From positions 806,001 to 870,000 of the forward strand of contig NZ_CP159290.1 of the NCBI RefSeq assembly GCF_040448685.1: a DNA stretch of 64,000 bases, written 5' to 3'. This document shows, piece by piece, positions 59,807 to 64,000 of this stretch (within the stretch, counting starts at the first letter, position 1; each line of letters starts with the position of its first letter). The notes below the pieces were generated by a model that saw nothing but the letters and a program-made list of their open reading frames with translations, had not been told where the DNA came from and ran no database searches. The position numbers were made by a program, and so were the translations under genes. The DNA comes from Cellulosimicrobium sp. ES-005. Its GTDB lineage: Bacteria; Actinomycetota; Actinomycetes; Actinomycetales; Cellulomonadaceae.

Positions 59807-60658
59807 ATGACCCCGCCCGATTCGTCCCGTACCTCGACCCTGCTCGACCGCCCCGCCGCACCCCTCGGCACCACGTCCGGCACGGTGCCGGGAACGGCGT
59901 CGCGCCCGCTGCCGGAGCCGTCCGCGGACGCGTCGAACCGGGCCGCCGGTCAGGTCCTCGTCGCGGTGTCGTGGCTGGTCGGAGCAGCGCTCGTGGTGCT
60001 GGTCGCACGGCTCCTGCGCGGGCCGAGCGAGGCGCTCTACCTCGCGATCACGGCCCGGACCGCCGATCTCCCGGGGTCCGAGCTCGTCGCGGAGGGCGGG
60101 GTCCTCGTCCTCCTCGGCCTGTGCGCGGTCGTCGCGTGGCGGTCGCGCCGTGCGGGGGCGTCCGCCGTCGGGACGACGCTCGTCGCCGGAGCGGGCGCCG
60201 TCGTCGCCTACGCCGCGAGCGAGGCCGTGAAGTCGCTCGTCCGCCAGCCGCGAGGGTGCTGGGAGCTCGTGGAGGTCGCGCACTGCCCGGCGGCGGGGGA
60301 CTGGTCGTTCCCCAGCAACCACACCGCCATCGCGTTCGCCCTCGCGACGGCGGTCGTCCTCGCGGGTGCGCCTGCCGTGCGCGTCCCGGGAGCGGTGCCC
60401 GCCCGGCACGCCTACCGGTCGCCGCTGCGCGACGTCGCGCTGTGGGTCGTGCTCCCCGTGGCGCTCGCCGTCGCCGTCGCGTCCGCGCGGGTCGCCCAGG
60501 GGGTGCACTTCCCGCACGACGTCGTCGCGGGCGCGGCCGTCGGGGTCGCCGTCGTCGTCGCGACGGTGACGGTCCTCGCCGGCCCGGCGACGGTCGCGGT
60601 CACCGCGGCGTGCCGCGTGGACGGGGTCCGTCGGGTCCTGCTGGCGCGACCGTCCTGA
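59807..60658 (+). CDS. PAP2 family membrane phosphatase, probably phosphate-regulated
   Basis: 283 residues. After a polar 45-residue N-terminus there are about six membrane segments (VLVAVSWLVGAALVVLVARL, VLVLLGLCAVVAW, TTLVAGAGAVVAYAA, DVALWVVLPVALAVAVA). The PAP2 motifs are complete: KSLVRQPRG (K-x6-RP type variant), DWSFPSNHTAIAF (P-S-N-H) and ASARVAQGVHFPHDVVAG (S-R-x5-H-x3-D). It would dephosphorylate lipid or other organic phosphates outside the cell. No Shine-Dalgarno; TACCCT 6 bases before the ATG suggests a leaderless mRNA. The PHO box links it to phosphate scavenging. Confidence 0.9.
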   Translation: MTPPDSSRTSTLLDRPAAPLGTTSGTVPGTASRPLPEPSADASNRAAGQVLVAVSWLVGAALVVLVARLLRGPSEALYLAITARTADLPGSELVAEGGVLVLLGLCAVVAWRSRRAGASAVGTTLVAGAGAVVAYAASEAVKSLVRQPRGCWELVEVAHCPAAGDWSFPSNHTAIAFALATAVVLAGAPAVRVPGAVPARHAYRSPLRDVALWVVLPVALAVAVASARVAQGVHFPHDVVAGAAVGVAVVVATVTVLAGPATVAVTAACRVDGVRRVLLARPS

Positions 60659-60677
60659 ACCGGCTCGGGCGGCACCG

Positions 60678-61529
60678 TCAGCGTGGCGCGGTGACGAACA
60701 CGTCGAACAGCTCCGGGTGGTGGGCGTGCACGAGCACGGCGAACACCACGACGTCGAAGAGCAGGTGGACGGCCACCACGTAGGTGAGCGACTTGCTCCA
60801 GGAGAAGATCCAGCCCTGGACCAGGGCGAACGGGACGGTGAGGAGCGGACCCCACTCGCGGTACCCGAGCTCCCACAGGAACGACACGAAGACGGCCGCC
60901 TGGAGCAGGTTCGCCGTCCACAGGCCGAAGTGCTCGCGGTACAGCGCGAACACGACGCACACGAAGAACAGCTCGTCCCAGATCCCCACCGCGTTGACAC
61001 CGACGAACAGCCGGGCGATCTCCTGCCCGCCCGTGATCTCCGGCCAGTTGAGGTACGCGCCCGAGCCGATGAAGTAGAACGGCAGGATCAGGTACCCCGC
61101 GACGACGACCACGACGAGGTAGACGATCTGCCCCCGGGTCCAGCGCCGCCCGGTGGCGACGGGGAACCGGACGACGTCCTCGCGGAACGCGAACCGCGAG
61201 AGCGCCCACGGGACGAGCACGGCGAGGGACAGCACGACGGCGAAGCGCACCATCCCCGCGTCCGACAGGTCGGCCTCGAGCGAGATCGTCGAGATGATCG
61301 CCATGCCGGTGCCGACCAGCGCGAGGTCACGCCCGAGGCGGCGGTCCACGGCGAGCCCGAGCGCCACGCCGAGCACGAGCGGCACGTACCCGAGCGGGCG
61401 CACGTGCACCGCGAACAGCAGCACCGCGGAGCCGGAGACCAGCACCGCGGCGAGCAGCCGCAGCGGCGAGCCGACCGCCCAGGGCGGTCGGGCGGCGTCG
61501 GGCACCGGGGCGAGGGCGGGGGACGTCAC
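60678..61529 (-). CDS. CPBP family intramembrane protease-like protein
   Basis: 283 residues with about eight membrane segments. The C-terminal part matches the CPBP (CAAX protease and bacteriocin-processing) family: motif 1 as WDELFFVCVVFALYREHF (usual E-E-x3-R, here D-E with R further on), motif 2 near FVSFLWELGYREWG, and motif 3 His in YVVAVHLLFDVVVF. The departure from E-E-x-x-x-R makes protease activity uncertain. GTG 61529 is used; CACCGT ends 6 bases upstream on the minus strand; GTG 61535 is an alternative. It converges on the PAP2 gene 19 bp away. Confidence 0.82.
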   Translation of the reverse strand: MTSPALAPVPDAARPPWAVGSPLRLLAAVLVSGSAVLLFAVHVRPLGYVPLVLGVALGLAVDRRLGRDLALVGTGMAIISTISLEADLSDAGMVRFAVVLSLAVLVPWALSRFAFREDVVRFPVATGRRWTRGQIVYLVVVVVAGYLILPFYFIGSGAYLNWPEITGGQEIARLFVGVNAVGIWDELFFVCVVFALYREHFGLWTANLLQAAVFVSFLWELGYREWGPLLTVPFALVQGWIFSWSKSLTYVVAVHLLFDVVVFAVLVHAHHPELFDVFVTAPR

Positions 61530-61581
61530 CCGCACACGGTGCCACGACCGGCGGCGCGGGGCACGTGCCGCGCCGCGGGAG

Positions 61582-62418
61582 TCAGAGTTCCTCGTACACC
61601 GCCGGGTCCTGGTCGTTCGTGCGCCCGTCGGGCCGGGCGAGGCCCGTGAGGGCGTTCATCTCGTGGGTCGTCAGCTCGAACGAGAAGACGTCGAGGTTCT
61701 CGCGCTGGCGCTCGGGCGACGACGCCTTGGGCAGCGGCACGACGCCGAGCTGCACGTGCCAGCGCAGGATCGCCTGGACGGGCGAGACCCCGTGCGCGGC
61801 GGCCACCGCCGTGACGACGGGGTCGCGCAGGAGGTCGTTCGCACGACCGATCGGGCTCCACGCCTCGGTGACGACCCCGCGCTCGGCGTCGGCGGCCCGC
61901 TGCGCTGCCTGCGGGAAGTACGGGTGCAGCTCGACCTGGTTCACGAGCGGGGTCACGCCCGTCGCGGCGATCACCGCGTCGAGGTGCTCGGGCAGGAAGT
62001 TCGACACCCCGACGTGGCGGACCAGCCCGCGCTCGCGGCACTCGACCAGCGCCTCGTACGCCTCGACGTACTTCCCGACGCGCGGGTTCGGCCAGTGGAT
62101 CAGGTACAGGTCGATCCGGTCGAGACCGGTCCGGAACAGCGACTCCTCGACGGTGCGGACGGCGTCGTCGTGGGCCTGGTGGCGGCCGGGGAGCTTGGAC
62201 GTGACGAGCACGTCGTCGCGCGGGACGTCCGCGCGTCGCACCGCGGCGCCGACCGCGCCCTCGTTCTCGTAGCTGAACGCCGAGTCGATCAGCCGGTAGC
62301 CCGCGTCGATCGCGCGGGCGATCGAGTCCGCACCCTCCTCGCCGCCCAGCCTGTAGGTGCCGAAGCCGATCGCGGGGATCGTCGTGCCGTCCGGGGCGCT
62401 GAGGGTGGGGATCGTCAT
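61582..62418 (-). CDS. Aldo/keto reductase
   Basis: 278 residues, AKR5-like size. NADPH-dependent carbonyl reduction in the cytoplasm; close relatives include 2,5-diketo-gluconate reductases. The TIM-barrel tetrad is visible: Asp in YRLIDSAFSYENEGAVGAA, Tyr in the same stretch, Lys in VLVTSKLPGRHQ, and His in LYLIHWPNP. The cofactor region includes PLVNQVELHPYFPQ, WSPIGRA, ILRWHVQLGVVPLPKASSPERQRENLDVFSFEL. ATG 62418 has no clear ribosome site, but CAGGAT ends 6 bases upstream on the minus strand. Substrate not deducible. Confidence 0.94.
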   Translation of the reverse strand: MTIPTLSAPDGTTIPAIGFGTYRLGGEEGADSIARAIDAGYRLIDSAFSYENEGAVGAAVRRADVPRDDVLVTSKLPGRHQAHDDAVRTVEESLFRTGLDRIDLYLIHWPNPRVGKYVEAYEALVECRERGLVRHVGVSNFLPEHLDAVIAATGVTPLVNQVELHPYFPQAAQRAADAERGVVTEAWSPIGRANDLLRDPVVTAVAAAHGVSPVQAILRWHVQLGVVPLPKASSPERQRENLDVFSFELTTHEMNALTGLARPDGRTNDQDPAVYEEL

Positions 62419-62498
62419 GGGCCCATCCTGCGTCGGGCCGGGCGCGGCACGCACCCCGACGGGACCGGGCGCCGGGGCCCTCGGGCGAGAAGCGAGAA

Positions 62499-62530
62499 GT
62501 GGCCCCGATCCACGGGGGATCAGGGGCCAC
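62499..62530 (-). terminator. Terminator hairpin after msrA
   Basis: GTGGCCCC-GATCC (62499-62511) pairs with GGATC-A-GGGGCCAC (62517-62530), one bulged A, loop ACGGG. It lies 20 bases beyond the msrA stop. Confidence 0.8.
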
Positions 62531-62550
62531 GACTCACCTCTCGGCGGGCG

Positions 62551-63231
62551 CTACGCGGCGCTCGGGAACGGGACGCCCGTGGTCGCGTGGCAGCGGTAGC
62601 CGTTCGGGTTCTTGGCGGGGCTCAAGTACTGCTGGTGGTAGTCCTCGGCGTAGTAGAACGGGCCGGCCTCGGCCGCGGGGCGCATCTCGGTCGTCACCGG
62701 GTCGTAGCCCTTGGCCTCGAGCACCGCGGAGTAGCGCGCCGCGGTGTCGCGGACCGCCTGCTCCTGCTCCGGCGTCGTCCAGTACACGGCGGACCGGTAC
62801 TGGGTGCCGACGTCGTTGCCCTGGCGGTAGCCCTGCGTCGGGTCGTGGCGCTCCCAGAAGATCTTGAGGAGCTCCTCCTCGGAGACCTTCGTCGGGTCGT
62901 ACGCGACGAGCGCCGTCTCGGTGTGGCCCGTGCGCGCGGTGCACGCCTCCTCGTAGGTCGGGTTCGGCGTCGTGCCGCCCATGTAGCCGACGGCGGTGCT
63001 CACCACCCCCGGGACCTGCCAGAAGATCTCCTCGGCGCCCCAGAAGCAGCCCATCGCCAGGTAGAGCACGCGCGTGCCCTCCGGCCACGGGCCGGTGATC
63101 GAGGTGCCGAGCACGGTGTGGGGACGCGGTGCCTGCAGCACGGGCGACTGGCGCCCGGGCAGCGCGTCCTCGGGGGCGACCATCGTCGTCTTGCCGGACG
63201 AGCCGAAGATCGCGTCGAAGATCGAGTTCAT
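62551..63231 (-). CDS. msrA: Peptide-methionine (S)-S-oxide reductase MsrA
   Basis: 226 residues, the long form with an N-terminal extension of about 45 residues. It reduces methionine-S-sulfoxide in proteins. The catalytic Cys62 is in [78 protein letters not shown] and the C-terminal [23 protein letters not shown] (with Cys as a recycling residue) complete the family. AGGAGGTAAGCG before ATG 63231 is the strongest ribosome site in this part. A hairpin follows the stop. Confidence 0.97.
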   Translation of the reverse strand: MNSIFDAIFGSSGKTTMVAPEDALPGRQSPVLQAPRPHTVLGTSITGPWPEGTRVLYLAMGCFWGAEEIFWQVPGVVSTAVGYMGGTTPNPTYEEACTARTGHTETALVAYDPTKVSEEELLKIFWERHDPTQGYRQGNDVGTQYRSAVYWTTPEQEQAVRDTAARYSAVLEAKGYDPVTTEMRPAAEAGPFYYAEDYHQQYLSPAKNPNGYRCHATTGVPFPSAA

Positions 63232-63376
63232 CGCTTACCTCCTGAAGGACCCGGACGACCGGGGCGCTGGCCCACGACGCATCGTCCTGGCACGGGGTAG
63301 AACGCCGTGGGGGCGGCGGGTGTTCCGGGCCGACGCCGGCCCGTCGCGAGCCGGGCGGGCGCACCGCACGAGCCTC

Positions 63377-64000
63377 TCACGGGACGATCGAGTCGATGTA
63401 GCCGCCGTCGACGCGCACCGCCGCGCCGGTCGTCGCCGACGCCAGCGGCGACGCGAGGTAGGCGACCAGGTGCGCGATCTCCTCCGGCTCGATGAGGCGC
63501 TGGAGCAGCGACTGCGGGCGGTGCTCGCGCATGAACACGCGCTGCGCCTCGTCCCAGGGCAGGTCGTCGCCGACGAGCTCGCGCGCGAACGCCTCGACCC
63601 CGCCCGTGTGCGTGGGGCCGGCGAGCACGCTGTTCACCGTGACGCCCGTGCCGGCCGCCGCCTTGGCGAACCCGCGCGAGACGCCGAGCAGCGCCGTCTT
63701 GCTCACGCCGTAGTGGATCATCTCGGCCGGGATCACGACCGCCGAGTCGCTGCCCACGAACTGCACGCGGCCCCACCCGCGCTCGATCATCCCGGGCAGG
63801 TAGGTGCGCGTGAGCCGCACGCCCGCGAGGACGTTCACCTCGAAGTAGCGGCGCCACGTCGCGTCGTCGATCGCGAGCGGGTCCTCGCTCGAGAAGATCC
63901 CGAGGTTGTTCACCAGGACGTCGACGTGCGGCACGGCGTCGAGCACCGCGGCCGTGCCCTCGTCGGTCGCGAGGTCGGCCGCGACGCCGAGCACGTCCGC
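63377..64000 (-). CDS. Short-chain dehydrogenase/reductase (5' end beyond the window)
   Basis: The last 208 or so residues of a classical SDR; the N-terminal part with the cofactor G-x-x-x-G-x-G loop lies beyond 64000. Visible: VAADLATDEG (about one strand after the Rossmann start), DVLVNNLGIF (N-N-x-G), FEVNVLAGVRLTRTYLPGMI, catalytic Ser in VQFVGSDSAVVIPAEM, Tyr and Lys in IHYGVSKTALLGVSRG, and NSVLAGPTHTGG. The C-terminus GAAVRVDGGYIDSIV is typical. It oxidises or reduces an alcohol/carbonyl with NAD(P). The 63232-63376 gap shows no other gene. Confidence 0.9.
   Translation of the reverse strand, partial: ADVLGVAADLATDEGTAAVLDAVPHVDVLVNNLGIFSSEDPLAIDDATWRRYFEVNVLAGVRLTRTYLPGMIERGWGRVQFVGSDSAVVIPAEMIHYGVSKTALLGVSRGFAKAAAGTGVTVNSVLAGPTHTGGVEAFARELVGDDLPWDEAQRVFMREHRPQSLLQRLIEPEEIAHLVAYLASPLASATTGAAVRVDGGYIDSIVP

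Noticed and set aside
62551-63364. Second open frame over msrA extending to 63364
   Set aside because: It is a shifted frame of msrA, whose catalytic motif and AGGAGG site define the real gene.

Overview
This window looks like the chromosome of a very GC-rich actinobacterium of the order Micrococcales, most likely near Cellulosimicrobium, Cellulomonas or Promicromonospora. The grounds are the strong G/C bias in third codon positions, many GTG starts, the conserved actinobacterial order mazG - eno - ftsB-like - DUF501 - ppx/gppA, a ClgR/ClpP1P2 set, and two large secreted polysaccharidases with several carbohydrate-binding modules. The genus is an inference. I see no rRNA, no CRISPR, and no phage or transposase gene.

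Layout. 1-6.5 kb: a divergent pair (edge gene and family-4 glycosyltransferase), a PAP2 phosphatase, mfd, and a small membrane protein. 6.6-13.3 kb: secreted alpha-amylase (GH13-CBM25-CBM20) and a 1360-residue CBM22-CE4-CBM22-GH10-CBM9-like xylanase, each with its own operator-rich promoter. 13.4-18.3 kb: core housekeeping block. 18.3-22.2 kb: PadR regulator with its membrane partner, type II NADH dehydrogenase, and a tRNA with a TAA anticodon. 22.2-25.2 kb: VOC proteins and an esterase, then a TPP riboswitch controlling a TenA protein. 25.3-28.3 kb: a ClgR-type regulator and the clpP1-clpP2 operon. 28.4-34.5 kb: a 2022-residue membrane-anchored surface protein with Ig/cadherin-like and fibronectin III repeats. 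34.6-42.2 kb: ArsR and MarR regulators, an MpaB-family protein, an MFS pump and an RND pump. 42.24-42.93 kb: a 0.7-kb non-coding region packed with 21-bp repeats and long hairpins. 42.9-47 kb: an ABC transporter translationally coupled to a NarL-type two-component system. 47.4-64 kb: Bax1-I protein, cystathionine beta-synthase, a TetR-controlled hydrolase operon, FKBP, an RsmC-like methyltransferase, DUF2252, a SelT/W/H-like protein, a DUF5997/LysR-like divergent pair, ArsR-SRPBCC, a PHO-box-controlled PAP2 phosphatase, a CPBP protein, an aldo-keto reductase, MsrA, and a truncated SDR.

Regulation. A -10-like hexamer lies exactly 6 or 7 bases before the start codon of about 15 genes that lack a Shine-Dalgarno, which suggests leaderless mRNAs. 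Several autoregulated operators can be read directly as palindromes or direct repeats. Convergent genes are often separated by long perfect inverted repeats.

The most unusual item is the 42237-42933 region. It holds two 21-bp units at each end in inverted orientation, a central array of six units, a 30-bp perfect palindrome, and 19-bp and 26-bp perfect inverted repeats. No coding capacity is convincing there. Other points of interest are the CE4 domain with altered metal-ligand positions, a TAA-anticodon tRNA with a short variable loop, and a palindrome cluster inside the 5' coding region of the xylanase gene.
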